From: Nitrospirota bacterium
GTDB taxonomy: Bacteria; Nitrospirota; Nitrospiria; Nitrospirales; Nitrospiraceae
Direction of reading: 5' to 3'
DNA: 64,000 nucleotides
Assembly: GCA_016219645.1 (NCBI GenBank)
Contig: JACRLR010000016.1
Coordinates: forward strand, 124,001 to 188,000
Part shown: positions 46,605 to 56,890 of the stretch, one piece after another
Layout of the letters: every line of letters starts with the position of its first letter
Position numbering within the stretch: the first letter of the stretch is position 1
Made by a program: the position numbers and the translations under genes
The notes under the pieces: generated by a model
What the model saw: the letters and a program-made list of their open reading frames with translations, nothing else
Database searches by the model: none
What the model was told of the DNA's origin: nothing

Positions 46605-49178
46605 GTGTCTGACGTTTCATATCGCCAGATGGACCAGATGGGCCAGACAGACCGGGAGCGGGCCGAGTCGGAACAGGCGAGGTTGCTGACGATCCTCGAT
46701 GCCAGCCTGAACGAAATTTACATGTTCCGCACCGACACGTTGCGCTTCACCTACGTCAATCGTGGCGCGCTCGAGAATCTCGGCTATACCATCGAAACCA
46801 TGCAAGCCCTGACCCCCATCGACATTAAGCCGGAGATGACGGAAGCCTCCTTCCGGGACTTGGTCAACCCGCTCCTGACCGGTGAACAACGACAACTCAT
46901 TTTTGAGACCGTTCACCTGCGCAAGAACGGCAGTCTCTATCCGGTGGAGGTTCATTTACAATTGGTCGGGCAGGACAAGGAACGGACCTTCCTCGCCCTT
47001 ATTCATGATGTCACAGCGCGCAAACAGCAAGAGCGTCGTCAAGCCGCAGAACATGCCGTCACGAAGCTGCTCTTGGAGGCGAACACACTGGAAGAAGCTG
47101 TGCCAGCCATGATGGGAATAGTCTGCCGGACCTTAGATTGGAACATGGGTCTTATGTGGATGGTAGACGAGGAGGCGCAAGCATTACGCTGTATCGAGAC
47201 CTGGAGTGAGGGGTATGTCAACGAAGCGCAGTTTATCGAGAGCAGCAGGCAGTTCAACTTCACAATAGGAACTGGGCTTCCCGGCCGTGTGTGGAAGAGC
47301 CAAAAGGCAGAGTGGATTCGCGACGTGACCTGCGACGGCAATTTTCCTCGCGCCTCCATTGCCGCCGGTGCGGGATTGCATGGGGCCTTCGCGGTTCCCA
47401 TCACGTCCAACGATCGGATTCTAGGAGTCATGGAATTCTTTTCCGCAGCACTGCGCGAACCGGACCGGAAACTCCTTGAGATGTTCGATGATTTGGCGGG
47501 GAGGCTCTCGGAGTTTTGTGCCCACAAGAAGGCGGAGCAGGCCTTGCACAGCTCAGAAGCCCGGTTCGCCGGCATCCTCGATATCGCTGAAGAGGCCATT
47601 ATCTCAATTGATGAAGCGCAGCGTATCACCCTATTCAACCAGGGGGCGGCGAAAACTTTCGGGTATGCGCCCGGCGAAGCCCTGGGTCAGCCGGTCGGCA
47701 TCCTCTTGCCGAGTCGATTTGTCCACGCGCATGGCCGACAGATCAGTGAATTGGCCCATTCCCACGAGTCCGCAAAACCAATGGGGCATCAGCGGGAGGT
47801 GTGGGGCCGACGGAAAAGCGGCGAGGAGTTCCCGGCCGAAGCGAGCCTTGTCAAAGTTCACGTGAATGGCGTTACCACGTTTACGGTGATCTTACGCGAT
47901 ATCTCAGTGCGCAAACGGGCGGAACGGCATCTGCAACAGGTGAAGGAGCAAGCCGAACTTGCCGCGCGTGAAAAGGCTCAGATCCTTGCGACCGTGGAAG
48001 CCTTCTTTATCGGAGTCACTGATCAGGGGGTCATCAGCGAATGGACAAACCGAGCGGAACAAGTCTTTGGAATCCCCCTGAGGGAAACGATCGGTCGGTC
48101 ATTGCAGGATCTGCCGATTGCGTGGAATTGGGTTGAAATACAAGCCGGGCTGAGGACAATCGGTGACACGCTGACGACAGTTCGGTTGGAAAAGGTTCGA
48201 TTGACTGCTCCCGGAGCGAAGGAGAAATTCATCAAATTGACTATCTCACCGATCTGCGAAGACCGAGGCGTCGGGTGCGTCATCATGGGTGAGGATGTGA
48301 CAGACCGTTTGATCCTCGAAGAGGGACTGGCACAGGCGCAAAAGCTCGAGTCCATCGGGCAGCTTGCAGCCGGGATCGCGCATGAAATCAACACCCCCAT
48401 CCAATTCATCGGCGACAACGTCCGGTTCCTGTCAGATTCCTTTGTCGATATTCACGCCACGCTCACACGGTATCGTGAGGTCCTGGCGGCGGCGAAATCA
48501 GGGAACTGGCCGCTGGGGCTCATCGAAACCTGTGAAACGGAAGCGGAGCAGGTTGATCTCGACTACCTGAGCCAGGAAATCCCCAAAGCCGTTGCGCAAT
48601 CTGCCGAGGGGATCGAGCGGGTGGCGACGATCGTACGGGCGATGAAGGAATTTGCGCATCCGGGGAGCCGCGAGAAAGCCGTGGTCGATCTCAACAAAGC
48701 CATCGAAAGCACGGTGATCGTCGCACGGAATGAATGGAAGTACGTGGCCGATCTCAAAACCAACTTGGATTCTTCGCTGCCGCCGGTGCCCTGTGTCGTG
48801 GGGGAATTCAATCAGGTCGTGCTGAACATCATCGTCAATGCGACACACGCGATTGCCGATGCCGTCAAAGGGACCGGCGGGAAGGGTACGATCACGATCG
48901 GCACCAGTCGCGTGGGCGACTTTGTTGAGGTTCGCATCGCCGATACCGGCATGGGGATTCCAGAGTCCATTCGCCACAAAATCTTCGATCCGTTCTTCAC
49001 GACCAAGGACATCGGGAAAGGAACGGGTCAGGGACTCGCCATCGCGCGATCGGTCGTGGTGGACAAGCATCAGGGGACGATCACGGTCGAAAGCCAGGTC
49101 GGGAAGGGGACGACGTTCCTGATCCGCCTGCCGCTTACCGCGTCGCCGGCCAACTCGGTCAAAGAAGGTGCGCCATGA
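46605..49178 (+). CDS. PAS-GAF-PAS-PAS sensor histidine kinase
   Basis: A soluble 857-aa kinase. Domains in order: PAS (about 25-140), GAF (150-310), PAS (318-440), PAS (455-570), HisKA with phospho-His593 ([20 protein letters not shown]), HATPase (about 735-850: [34 protein letters not shown]). Its HisKA/HATPase part is of the NtrB/ZraS-like type used by many soluble kinases. The start is uncertain: GTG at 46605 lacks a good Shine-Dalgarno sequence, and ATG at 46629 lies in repeat-derived sequence (MDQMGQTD). It overlaps the next gene by 4 nt (ATGA), forming an operon with three response regulators. Confidence 0.9.
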   Translation: MSDVSYRQMDQMGQTDRERAESEQARLLTILDASLNEIYMFRTDTLRFTYVNRGALENLGYTIETMQALTPIDIKPEMTEASFRDLVNPLLTGEQRQLIFETVHLRKNGSLYPVEVHLQLVGQDKERTFLALIHDVTARKQQERRQAAEHAVTKLLLEANTLEEAVPAMMGIVCRTLDWNMGLMWMVDEEAQALRCIETWSEGYVNEAQFIESSRQFNFTIGTGLPGRVWKSQKAEWIRDVTCDGNFPRASIAAGAGLHGAFAVPITSNDRILGVMEFFSAALREPDRKLLEMFDDLAGRLSEFCAHKKAEQALHSSEARFAGILDIAEEAIISIDEAQRITLFNQGAAKTFGYAPGEALGQPVGILLPSRFVHAHGRQISELAHSHESAKPMGHQREVWGRRKSGEEFPAEASLVKVHVNGVTTFTVILRDISVRKRAERHLQQVKEQAELAAREKAQILATVEAFFIGVTDQGVISEWTNRAEQVFGIPLRETIGRSLQDLPIAWNWVEIQAGLRTIGDTLTTVRLEKVRLTAPGAKEKFIKLTISPICEDRGVGCVIMGEDVTDRLILEEGLAQAQKLESIGQLAAGIAHEINTPIQFIGDNVRFLSDSFVDIHATLTRYREVLAAAKSGNWPLGLIETCETEAEQVDLDYLSQEIPKAVAQSAEGIERVATIVRAMKEFAHPGSREKAVVDLNKAIESTVIVARNEWKYVADLKTNLDSSLPPVPCVVGEFNQVVLNIIVNATHAIADAVKGTGGKGTITIGTSRVGDFVEVRIADTGMGIPESIRHKIFDPFFTTKDIGKGTGQGLAIARSVVVDKHQGTITVESQVGKGTTFLIRLPLTASPANSVKEGAP

Positions 49179-50296
49179 AGCAGCATGTGCTCTTCGTCGA
49201 CGACGATCCCAGTTTCCTGGATGGGCTCCGACGGATATTGCACAGCCAGCGAGGTCGGTGGGAGATGACCTTCGTGACCAGTGTGGAGCAAGCAGTGGAG
49301 TGTGTGGACACGAGGACTGTGGACACGATTGTCTCGGATGTCATGCTTCCCGGGAGGAGCGGGTTCGATCTCCTCCGGGCCGTCACGGCCTCTTCCACGT
49401 CCAACCATGTGCCGGTGATCATGATGACGGGCGCCGATCAGCGGGATCTGAAGCGGCGAGCCTTGGACGAAGGGGCGACGGATCTCCTCAGCAAGCCGAT
49501 CGACCCCGACGACCTGACCGCGCGCATCCGCAGCGCCCTCCGGCTCAAGGCCTATGAGGACGAGATCCGAGGGCAGAGTGAGATCCTGGAATGCAAAGTT
49601 ATGGAGCGCACCGAGGCGTTGAATGCATCTCGGCTCGACCTGATCTGGCGGCTTGGCCGGGTCGCCGAGTTTCGAGACGAGCAGACGGGTAACCATGTCG
49701 TGCGCGTAGGATCCTATTGCCGGGTGATGGCCGAGGCGTTGGGCATGGGGCGCGACTTTGCGGACATGATTTGTTTCACCAGTCCGTTGCATGACATCGG
49801 CAAGATCGGCATTCCTGACGGCATCCTGTTGCAGCCTCGCGCGCTGACGCCGGATGAATGGGAGATCATGCGGCGGCACTGTGTCATCGGGGCCGACATC
49901 CTCCGGCAGGACGTGTGGCGAACATCCCGAGTGCCGGTGGCTTCGGTGGTCGGATTGCCGGACAGGAATCGCGACAGGGAGAACCCCTTCTTGGCCATGG
50001 CGTCCTTGATCGCCCTGACGCATCACGAGTGGTGGGATGGGACGGGCTATCCGCGCCGATTGTCCGGAGAAGGGATCCCGTTGGAATCGCGCATCGTCGC
50101 GGTCGCCGACGTATATGACGCGCTGCATTCGGCGAGGCCCTACAAGCCGGCGTTCCTTGAATGTACCGTCCTCGGCATCATGAAGGAGAAGGTCGGGTCG
50201 CACTTCGATCCGGACGTGTACAGGGTGTTCGAACGATCGCTCGACGCCTTTCGAGAGATCCGCAGGCGGTTCACCGATGAGGCGCTCGCAGCCTAG
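49175..50296 (+). CDS. REC-HD-GYP response regulator (RpfG-like)
   Basis: A 373-aa regulator with a receiver (phospho-Asp55, TIVSDVMLPGRSG) and an HD-GYP domain retaining HDIGKIGIP, HHEWWDGTGYP and the surrounding histidines, so it should degrade c-di-GMP under control of phosphorylation. The start overlaps the kinase stop; the kinase is the likely phosphodonor. Confidence 0.95.
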   Translation: MKQHVLFVDDDPSFLDGLRRILHSQRGRWEMTFVTSVEQAVECVDTRTVDTIVSDVMLPGRSGFDLLRAVTASSTSNHVPVIMMTGADQRDLKRRALDEGATDLLSKPIDPDDLTARIRSALRLKAYEDEIRGQSEILECKVMERTEALNASRLDLIWRLGRVAEFRDEQTGNHVVRVGSYCRVMAEALGMGRDFADMICFTSPLHDIGKIGIPDGILLQPRALTPDEWEIMRRHCVIGADILRQDVWRTSRVPVASVVGLPDRNRDRENPFLAMASLIALTHHEWWDGTGYPRRLSGEGIPLESRIVAVADVYDALHSARPYKPAFLECTVLGIMKEKVGSHFDPDVYRVFERSLDAFREIRRRFTDEALAA

Positions 50297-50312
50297 GGAC
50301 TGATGGAGCACG

Positions 50313-51518
50313 ATGAAGCAACTCCTGTTTGTAGATGACGAATCGAAACTGCTTGACGGGCTCAAGCGGTCGCTCCGTCCCATGCGGCACGAGTGGAATA
50401 TGACGTTCGTGACCAGCGGAGCGGAGGCGTTGATGGCTCTGGAGCAGGTGCCTTTCGACGTCGTGGTCTCGGACATGCGTATGCCGGGGATGGACGGCGC
50501 CCAGCTCCTGAACGAGGTCCAACAGCGCTACCCGCAAGTCGTCAGAATCGTGCTGTCCGGCCAGTCGGATAAAGAATTGATCTATCAGTCCATCGCCGCG
50601 ACCCATCAATATCTGGCCAAACCTTGCGAGAGCGAGCTGTTGAAAGCCACGGTGATGCGGGCCTGTGCCCTGCGCGATCTCCTCGGGAACGACTCGCTGC
50701 GGCGGCTGGTGACGGGTATGCACCAGATCCCCAGTCAGCCGACCCTCTATGCCGAAATCAGGAAGGAGGCGGAATCCAACACCGCTTCGATCAGGATCAT
50801 CGGTGAGATCATTTCCAAGGATATGGGCATGACTGCGAAAATACTCCAGCTGGTGAATTCCGCCTATTTTGGGTTGCGCGGCACAGTGTCGACGGCGGAG
50901 CAGGCTGTAAATCTCTTGGGGTTGGATACGGTTCAGGCGCTGGTGTTGACCGTGCAAGTTTTTTCGCAATTTGCCGCAATTCATGGTTCAAGCTTCAACA
51001 TAGATCGTCTGTGGGAGGCGAGTATGGAGACTGGTTCGCTCGCCCGCGCAATTGCGAAGGCCGAACAAGTTCCGGCGCTGATGATCGAGCAGGCGTACAC
51101 GGCAGGATTGCTCCATGACGTGGGAAGGTTGGTGTTCGCGGCCAATGCCCTGGAACGATACGAAGCCACACTCAAGGCATCGCATGACAAGAGTCTCCCG
51201 ATATGGGAGGTGGAACGTCTGGAGTTCGGGGCCAGCCATGCAGACGTCGGGGCCTATCTGCTGGGGCTTTGGGGGTTGGGCGATCCTATTGTGGAGGCGG
51301 TGGCCTTCCATCATCGCCCTTCGGATTGCGTCGGGAACAGTTTCAGCCCTCTCACAGCGGTGCATTTCGCCAGCGTGTTACAGGAGGAGCTGTCCAGGCA
51401 GCCGGCAGGGGATGTTCCATCTCAGATCGATTCCACCTATCTCAACACACTTCATATGACCGACCGGCTCCCGCATTGGCGAGAGGTGGCCGGCGCGGTT
51501 CAGCGGGAAAGGAGCTAG
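50313..51518 (+). CDS. REC-HDOD response regulator
   Basis: A 401-aa protein with a receiver (phospho-Asp54, VVSDMRMPGMDG) and an HDOD domain (residues about 130-330: ISKDMGMTAKILQLVNSAYF, AVNLLGLDTVQALVL, LLHDVGRLVF). HDOD proteins are non-enzymatic regulators often linked to c-di-GMP signalling, motility and phosphorelay control. It is the second of three tandem regulators with similar receivers. Confidence 0.93.
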   Translation: MKQLLFVDDESKLLDGLKRSLRPMRHEWNMTFVTSGAEALMALEQVPFDVVVSDMRMPGMDGAQLLNEVQQRYPQVVRIVLSGQSDKELIYQSIAATHQYLAKPCESELLKATVMRACALRDLLGNDSLRRLVTGMHQIPSQPTLYAEIRKEAESNTASIRIIGEIISKDMGMTAKILQLVNSAYFGLRGTVSTAEQAVNLLGLDTVQALVLTVQVFSQFAAIHGSSFNIDRLWEASMETGSLARAIAKAEQVPALMIEQAYTAGLLHDVGRLVFAANALERYEATLKASHDKSLPIWEVERLEFGASHADVGAYLLGLWGLGDPIVEAVAFHHRPSDCVGNSFSPLTAVHFASVLQEELSRQPAGDVPSQIDSTYLNTLHMTDRLPHWREVAGAVQRERS

Positions 51519-51521
51519 CAC

Positions 51522-52733
51522 ATGGCTGGCAAAATTCTCTGTGTGGATGACGATCCGAACATTTTAGAGGGCTACAAGCGGCAACTTCGGAAAGAGTTCG
51601 AGCTGGTTACTGCCGTCGGACCTGAGCAGGGTCTTCGGATGGTCGCGGAGCAGGGTCCCTTCGCCGTCGTGGTGTCCGATCTCCAAATGCCGGGAATGAA
51701 CGGGGTCGAGTTTCTTGCGCAGGTACGGGTCCACGAGCCCGACACCGTGCGCATGCTGTTGACGGGCAACGCCGAACTCCAGGCGGCGATCGACGCGATC
51801 AATCAAGGACAGATATTCCGGTTTCTCACCAAGCCCTGCACGTCGGAGTTGCTCGGCGGTGCGCTCAAGGCCGCTCTGGCGCAGCACCGTCTGATTAACG
51901 CGGAGCGTGAACTCTTGGAACAAACGCTCAGCGGCAGCATCGGAGTGCTCAGTGAGGTCTTAGCGTTGGTCAATCCTGAAGCGTTCGGGCGATCGGCTCG
52001 CATCACCCGGTACGTGGAGTCGATCGCGGAGAATCTTCACGTGTCTGAACTATGGTCCATCAAGACCGCCGCCATGTTGTCTCAGATCGGCTGCGTCATT
52101 CTGCCGGAGTCGGTTCTCAAGAAGGTATATCAAGGGGCGGCACTCACGGCCGAGGAGACCCAGCTCTTTAATCAGCATCCGTTTATAGCCTACGACTTGA
52201 TCGCCAAGATTCCGCGGATGAAGCGGGTGGCCGAGATCATTAAGTTTCAGGATAGCTACTACGATGGGGTCGGTATGTCAGGAGGCACTCAACAAGGCAA
52301 AACCATTCCGATGGAGGCCGGCATTCTGAAAGTGGCCTTGGACTTCGATGCGCTCGAATCCTCAGGCAAGTCGAAGGCCGAGGCGTTCGGCGTCATGCAG
52401 CAGCGCAAAGGATGGTACGATCCGACGGTGATCGACGCTCTGAAATCCGCATTTGCAAAGGAGATCAAGTTTGAGGTGAAGACGACTGTGGTGGCCGAAC
52501 TTCTAGAAGGCATGATTCTGGCTGAGGACATTCAATCTAGTCAGTACGTGCTCCTCGCCTCAAAGGGCCAGCAAGTAACCCAATCTATGATTCTGAGACT
52601 CCAGAGCTTTAGAAAGTCCGGCGGAGTCCGAGAGCCGTTCACGGTCTTGCTCCCGATTAAACTGGAAGACTCACCGGCTGGGATACCTTCCCAAGTTGTG
52701 AGTCAGCCTGTACAGATGTTGAAAGCATCCTGA
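51522..52733 (+). CDS. REC and degenerate HD-GYP response regulator
   Basis: The 403-aa protein has an intact receiver (phospho-Asp53, VVSDLQMPGMNG). The following domain aligns with HD-GYP proteins in the same order (SARITRYVESIAEN, AAMLSQIGCVILPE, NQHPFIAYDLIAKIPRM, IIKFQDSYYDGVGMSGG), but the HD pair is Ser-Gln, the first ligand His is lost, and HHExxDGxGYP is changed to FQDSYYDGVGM. It cannot bind the metals and is presumably a non-enzymatic relay or c-di-GMP sensor. A C-terminal PAS-less region of about 100 residues is unassigned. The start codon is 3 nt after the preceding stop. Confidence 0.88.
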   Translation: MAGKILCVDDDPNILEGYKRQLRKEFELVTAVGPEQGLRMVAEQGPFAVVVSDLQMPGMNGVEFLAQVRVHEPDTVRMLLTGNAELQAAIDAINQGQIFRFLTKPCTSELLGGALKAALAQHRLINAERELLEQTLSGSIGVLSEVLALVNPEAFGRSARITRYVESIAENLHVSELWSIKTAAMLSQIGCVILPESVLKKVYQGAALTAEETQLFNQHPFIAYDLIAKIPRMKRVAEIIKFQDSYYDGVGMSGGTQQGKTIPMEAGILKVALDFDALESSGKSKAEAFGVMQQRKGWYDPTVIDALKSAFAKEIKFEVKTTVVAELLEGMILAEDIQSSQYVLLASKGQQVTQSMILRLQSFRKSGGVREPFTVLLPIKLEDSPAGIPSQVVSQPVQMLKAS

Positions 52734-52923
52734 TGAACCGGAAAGGTCGGTGTCAATTTGTGACATCTGATCTTCGAGCGAGATCCCCTGACCGACGCGC
52801 GGATCACCTGAGCCCGACGCCATACGGACCCACGGACCGTCTCGCGAGCGTTGCTTCTTGAACCAATGCGAAGGTTGCTTTTTCCGCTATCTTACGAGTC
52901 TCGTACAGCTATTGAGATACGCT

Positions 52924-55500
52924 TCACGATTCGCGCTTCGCGGGCGTCGCGATCGCCGCTGGCTGAGTCCAGCGGGTGAGCATCTCAGCGAGAACCTTGG
53001 CTTGCACCGGTTTGCTCAGAAAATCGTCCATCCCAGCGGTCAGACATTGTTCACGATCCTCTGGTCTTGCGTTGGCTGTCATGGCGATAATAGGAACTCG
53101 GTAAGTGGTAAGTGGCAAGTGGTCAATGGCGGAAGAATATGCCTCACCCGTCACGTTTCCCGCTTCGCGCCGTCTGATTTCTGTTGTCGCGGCATATCCA
53201 TCCATCTCCGGCATCTGGCAATCCATGAGGACCGCGGCATAGCCGGTTCGTGATAGCGCGTCGAGGGCCTCCCTGCCGTTGGCCACCAGATCCACGCGGT
53301 AGCCTAGCTTTTCCAGCATGCGCGAAGCGACTTTCTGGTTGATGACATTATCTTCGGCCACGAGGATCCGAGCGGCGCCGCGGGCCTTCGCCTCCGCCAG
53401 ACTATGGCGCGTGATCAGCTCGGCGGTGGACGAATGGCCCTCGGACTGCTCCGTCCCTGGCGTGTCCTGTGGCGACGGCTTTGCAAGGGTCGTGAGGCAG
53501 TCGTACAGTTGCGCTTCATGCACCGGCTTGGTGAGGTAGGCGGCGTAGCCGGCGGCCTGCGCCAGCATGGCATCCCCGCGCTCGCCCTGCGAGGTCAGCA
53601 AAACCAGCTTGATGGATGCGAGCGCCGGGTCCGATTTAATCGTCCTGGCGAGCGCGAGACCGTCCATTCCCGGCATCTGCATGTCGATGATCGCGAAGTG
53701 GCAGGCGTCGTCGGCCACCGCGACGGCGCGCAACCGTGCCAGAGCCTGCGGGCCATCCTCCACGCTCAGGCAACGGAGTCCCCATTTTCCCGCATAGCGC
53801 TCCAGGACGAGGCGGTTCGTGGGATGGTCATCCACGATACAGAGTTGCCGCCCGCGCAGGTCTTGGGCACGGTGGTCGATTCCCGGCGATACCCTGGGCG
53901 GCTGGGTTGCGAGAGGGATTGTGAACCAGAAGGTACTGCCTTGGCCCGGCTGACTCTCCGCCCCGATCTGCCCCCCCATCAGTTCCGTGAGTTGCTTGCA
54001 GATGGCCAGCCCCAATCCCGTGCCTCCGAATTTTCGCGTGGTCGAGCTGTCGGCCTGACTGAACGATTGAAAAAGGTATGTGTGGGCTCCTGTCGACAGC
54101 CCGATGCCGGTATCTTGCACCGCGACCCTGATGGTAGCCCGGTCATCCGTGCGTTGCGCCAGCGTGACGGTGATCACAACCTCGCCCTGTTCCGTAAACT
54201 TGATGGCATTGCCGATCAGGTTGAGGAGAATCTGGCGAAGGCGCCCTGGATCCCCCCGGAGCGAGGTGGGCACATCCGCATGGAACAGACAGGCCAGGTT
54301 GAGCCCTTTACTGAAGGCTCGTTCGGCCATCAGATCCATCGTTTCGTCCACCGCTGTGCGGAGATCGAAATCGATGACCTCCAGCTGCATTTTGCCTGCT
54401 TCGATCTTGGAGAAATCCAGGATGTCATTGATGATCATGAGCAGATGATCGCCGCTGCTGCGGACGGTCTCGGCGTAGTCGCGCTGCTCAGGTGTCAGGT
54501 CGGTGTCGAGCAGGAGCCCGGTCATGCCGATCACTCCGTTCATGGGGGTCCGGAGTTCATGGCTCATGGTCGCCAAGAAAGCCGACTTGGCTTTGACCGC
54601 CTCCAGCGCTTGGTGGCGTGAATGCTCCAATTCGGCTGTCCGCTCATAAACCCGCTGCTCGAGCGAGGCATTGAGAGAGCGCAGGTGTTCCGCTTGGGTG
54701 CGAATGGCGTCATCAGCCCACACGACGATGCTTGAGAATCGTTCGATTCTTCCTTCCTCAGGAATCGCAGATTGGATGCGCTGGAGCGACGTGACAGAGT
54801 CTCCACCCAGGGTGGCGAGCGTCTGCTGGAATGTCGTCCTGGCTCCGTCAAAGATTCGGGACAGGCGCTTCATCATCAAGCGGATGGTTCCGATGAACAG
54901 GACGATCATGCATCCGCTCACGCCCAACAGCCATCCGGCCATCTGTTGCTGCGCCCGCTCCGCCTGTATCAATGAATATTTGACCAACACCCAGGCCATC
55001 ACTTGGTTGCGGTTGAAGAGCGGTTCCGTAACAAGGATAAAGGGAGCCCCGCTTCGGTCATGTCCATAGGTCAGGTGCTCGGTTGTGCCGGCCGGCCGGA
55101 CCTCTCCGTTCTCTCCCTTCAACAGCCTGCCGATCCGATCCGTGTGTTTGGCGGCTACGATCATGCCGTCGGGATCGACGACATCGATGTCCAGGATATC
55201 CGGATCGTTGAGGTACTGGGCCATGGCCTCCTGAACGCGGAAGAGATTGTCAATGACGACTGCCGCACCCATGACCGCGAACGTCCGCGCGAAGGCCGTC
55301 GCTCGACCCTCAGCGTTCTGCTGGATAAGGATGCCCTGCCGGATTACGAGAAAACCGGACACTGCCATTGCGAGGATGAATACGAGACCGGAGAGGCCGA
55401 ATAGGAGGCGGAATTCCAGGTTATGCCGCCATCGGTTTCGCAATCGACGGAACCCTGCGCTGAGCCGGGACATCGTTAGAGTGGACCTCCAATGCGTCAT
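52924..55500 (-). CDS. membrane hybrid sensor histidine kinase (HisKA-HATPase-REC-REC)
   Basis: An 858-aa membrane kinase. A transmembrane helix (about 33-53), a periplasmic sensor of about 120 residues ([20 protein letters not shown]), a second helix (about 185-205), a HAMP-like/coiled segment, HisKA with His314 ([20 protein letters not shown]), HATPase ([26 protein letters not shown]) and two receivers ([14 protein letters not shown] and [15 protein letters not shown]). There is no HPt; HPt proteins encoded at 60469 and 60837 might serve. Receiver 2 carries a repeat-encoded insertion (53099-53165) in the same loop as the kinase at 10293. The start may be the ATG at 55473, since GGAGG lies 12 nt before it and nothing precedes 55500. 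Confidence 0.9.
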   Translation of the reverse strand: MTHWRSTLTMSRLSAGFRRLRNRWRHNLEFRLLFGLSGLVFILAMAVSGFLVIRQGILIQQNAEGRATAFARTFAVMGAAVVIDNLFRVQEAMAQYLNDPDILDIDVVDPDGMIVAAKHTDRIGRLLKGENGEVRPAGTTEHLTYGHDRSGAPFILVTEPLFNRNQVMAWVLVKYSLIQAERAQQQMAGWLLGVSGCMIVLFIGTIRLMMKRLSRIFDGARTTFQQTLATLGGDSVTSLQRIQSAIPEEGRIERFSSIVVWADDAIRTQAEHLRSLNASLEQRVYERTAELEHSRHQALEAVKAKSAFLATMSHELRTPMNGVIGMTGLLLDTDLTPEQRDYAETVRSSGDHLLMIINDILDFSKIEAGKMQLEVIDFDLRTAVDETMDLMAERAFSKGLNLACLFHADVPTSLRGDPGRLRQILLNLIGNAIKFTEQGEVVITVTLAQRTDDRATIRVAVQDTGIGLSTGAHTYLFQSFSQADSSTTRKFGGTGLGLAICKQLTELMGGQIGAESQPGQGSTFWFTIPLATQPPRVSPGIDHRAQDLRGRQLCIVDDHPTNRLVLERYAGKWGLRCLSVEDGPQALARLRAVAVADDACHFAIIDMQMPGMDGLALARTIKSDPALASIKLVLLTSQGERGDAMLAQAAGYAAYLTKPVHEAQLYDCLTTLAKPSPQDTPGTEQSEGHSSTAELITRHSLAEAKARGAARILVAEDNVINQKVASRMLEKLGYRVDLVANGREALDALSRTGYAAVLMDCQMPEMDGYAATTEIRRREAGNVTGEAYSSAIDHLPLTTYRVPIIAMTANARPEDREQCLTAGMDDFLSKPVQAKVLAEMLTRWTQPAAIATPAKRES
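53099..53165. repeat. repeat arms inside the second hybrid kinase (receiver 2)
   Basis: GGTAAGTGGTAAGTGGCAAG and TGGTCAATGG (53100-53129), together with CTCACCCGTCACGTTTCCCG (53144-53163), encode about 20 extra residues ([20 protein letters not shown]) in the receiver. Confidence 0.85.
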
Positions 55501-55551
55501 CTAAGGAGACCGATCCCTTTGAGACAGGACTCTCCCTGTTCGTTCAATGTG

Positions 55552-55579
55552 TTATCGGCTGAGAGCTATCAGACCTTGA
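55552..55579 (-). promoter_or_regulatory. sigma-28-type promoter of the membrane hybrid kinase
   Basis: On the minus strand TCAAGGTC, 12 nt, then GCCGATAA, a perfect FliA -10. Transcription would begin near 55545, about 45 nt upstream of the start at 55500. Spacing is identical to the fliC promoter. Confidence 0.65.
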
Positions 55580-55686
55580 TCAAGTGATGCGCCAGTTGAC
55601 CGGCCTAGGAGGGGATAGGGGTTGCGGGGGTTCTGTGCAGGGGTGTGGTCCCCTTCTGCGCGTTTCGCGTTGGACCTGACCCATAG

Positions 55687-55714
55687 TTAAGAATCGACAG
55701 TAATCGACCGATAG
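55687..55714 (+). promoter_or_regulatory. sigma-28-type promoter of the cheR-cheD-cheB operon
   Basis: TTAAGAAT, 12 nt, then ACCGATAG. Transcription would begin near 55721, leaving a 5' leader of about 215 nt with two repeat elements before cheR. Confidence 0.55.
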
Positions 55715-55759
55715 AGCAACGACTGGTGGGGCGTGAGTGAGGACATTCCACCACGAAGC

Positions 55760-55906
55760 GTCTGTCCGGTTGTGTGGTCTCTCAGGTCCATTCGGTCTGT
55801 CTGGTCTATCTGGTCGGTCGGACCAAAGCGAGTTGGTCAGGGGTCAGGAACCGTTTGCGCGGAGCGCCCTAGGGGTCGTACCGACAAACGGTTCCTGACC
55901 CCTTGC
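55760..55906. repeat. repeats in the cheR leader
   Basis: The 430-nt divergent gap (55501-55934) has no gene. A CCAGACAGA-family arm (55763-55818, T/G-rich side only, with a short GGACCAAAGC answer) is followed by the second copy of the palindromic element (GGGGTCAGGAACCGTTTG at 55840-55857 and CAAACGGTTCCTGACCCC at 55884-55901). A G-rich stretch lies at 55604-55655; no function is evident for it. Confidence 0.8.
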
Positions 55907-55934
55907 GGAGCCCACTGATGGAGGGTAGCTGCTC

Positions 55935-56753
55935 ATGGAGTATACGATTACGCCCAAAGAGTTCGAGCAGTTCCGGGCGCTCATCTATCGGGAATCCGGG
56001 ATCAGCCTGAATGACAACAAACAGGTCCTGCTGGTGTCCCGGCTGTCCAAACGGCTGCGCACGCTGCAATTGGACTCGTTTCAAGCCTACTACGATCTGA
56101 TCGCAGGCCAGAAAGATGGCGATGAATTTACGATGCTTCTGGATCTCGTGTCGACGAACAAAACCGATTTCTTCCGCGAGCCCAAGCACTTTGATTTTTT
56201 GCGGGAACAGATTCTTCCGGAACTGGGCGCCATTCGGAGCATCCGCGCGTGGTCTGCGGCATCTTCCTCCGGCGAGGAGCCCTATACGATCGCCATGACG
56301 CTGTACGACGCGGTGTCTGATCCCGACCGCTGGGATTTCAAAATTCTGGCGTCGGACATTTCCACGCGCGTGCTGGCCAGGGCTGCCTCCGGCGTCTACG
56401 AAGAAGATTGTGTGCGCGCGCTTTCGAAGAGGATTGTCGAGCGGCACTTTTTGAAGGGGGTCGGTGATCAGGCCGGTATGGTCAAGGTCAAGCCTCATCT
56501 TACCCAGATGGTCCGCTTTCGCCGGATCAACTTGATGGACGAGAGTTACCCGATCAGCGCGCCCTTGGATCTCATCTTCTGCCGAAACGTGATGATCTAC
56601 TTCGATCGTCCGACGCAGGCGCAGTTGGCCACGAAATTCTACCGCTATCTGAAACCGGGCGGGTTTCTCTTCATCGGACATTCAGAGAGTTTGCAGCGGC
56701 TCGATCAGCCCCTTACGCCGGTCGCGCCGACGATCTACCGGAAGGCAGCGTGA
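55935..56753 (+). CDS. cheR: chemotaxis receptor methyltransferase CheR
   Basis: CheR methylates glutamates of MCPs using SAM. The 272-aa product has the N-terminal helical domain (LIYRESGISLNDNKQVLLVS RLSKR region) and the SAM-binding domain (TNKTDFFREPKHFDFLREQI, then RAWSAASSSGEEPYTIAMTL, ILASDISTRVL, DLIFCRNVMIYFD). A small beta-subdomain that binds the receptor pentapeptide should be present; the MCP at 42296 ends with a matching pentapeptide. GGAGGG precedes the ATG. Confidence 0.96.
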   Translation: MEYTITPKEFEQFRALIYRESGISLNDNKQVLLVSRLSKRLRTLQLDSFQAYYDLIAGQKDGDEFTMLLDLVSTNKTDFFREPKHFDFLREQILPELGAIRSIRAWSAASSSGEEPYTIAMTLYDAVSDPDRWDFKILASDISTRVLARAASGVYEEDCVRALSKRIVERHFLKGVGDQAGMVKVKPHLTQMVRFRRINLMDESYPISAPLDLIFCRNVMIYFDRPTQAQLATKFYRYLKPGGFLFIGHSESLQRLDQPLTPVAPTIYRKAA

Positions 56754-56890
56754 GGCGGGAGGCGTCAGGCGTGAGGGGATAACGGGGTAAGGCGGAAGAC
56801 CTAAGGCGTAAGGCGACAAAATCGGAGAGGAAGCATCGCAAATCATGACTACCATCCCTTTACGCCTGACGCCTGACGCCTCACGCGACG
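56753..56890. repeat. inverted 7-bp-period repeat (GTGAGGC family) running into cheD
   Basis: GTGAGGCGGGAGGCGTCAGG and CGTGAGGGG (56751-56779) with GGTAAGGCGG face TTTACGCCTGACGCCTGACG and CCTCACGC (56860-56887). The right arm lies in the first codons of cheD. Confidence 0.9.
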
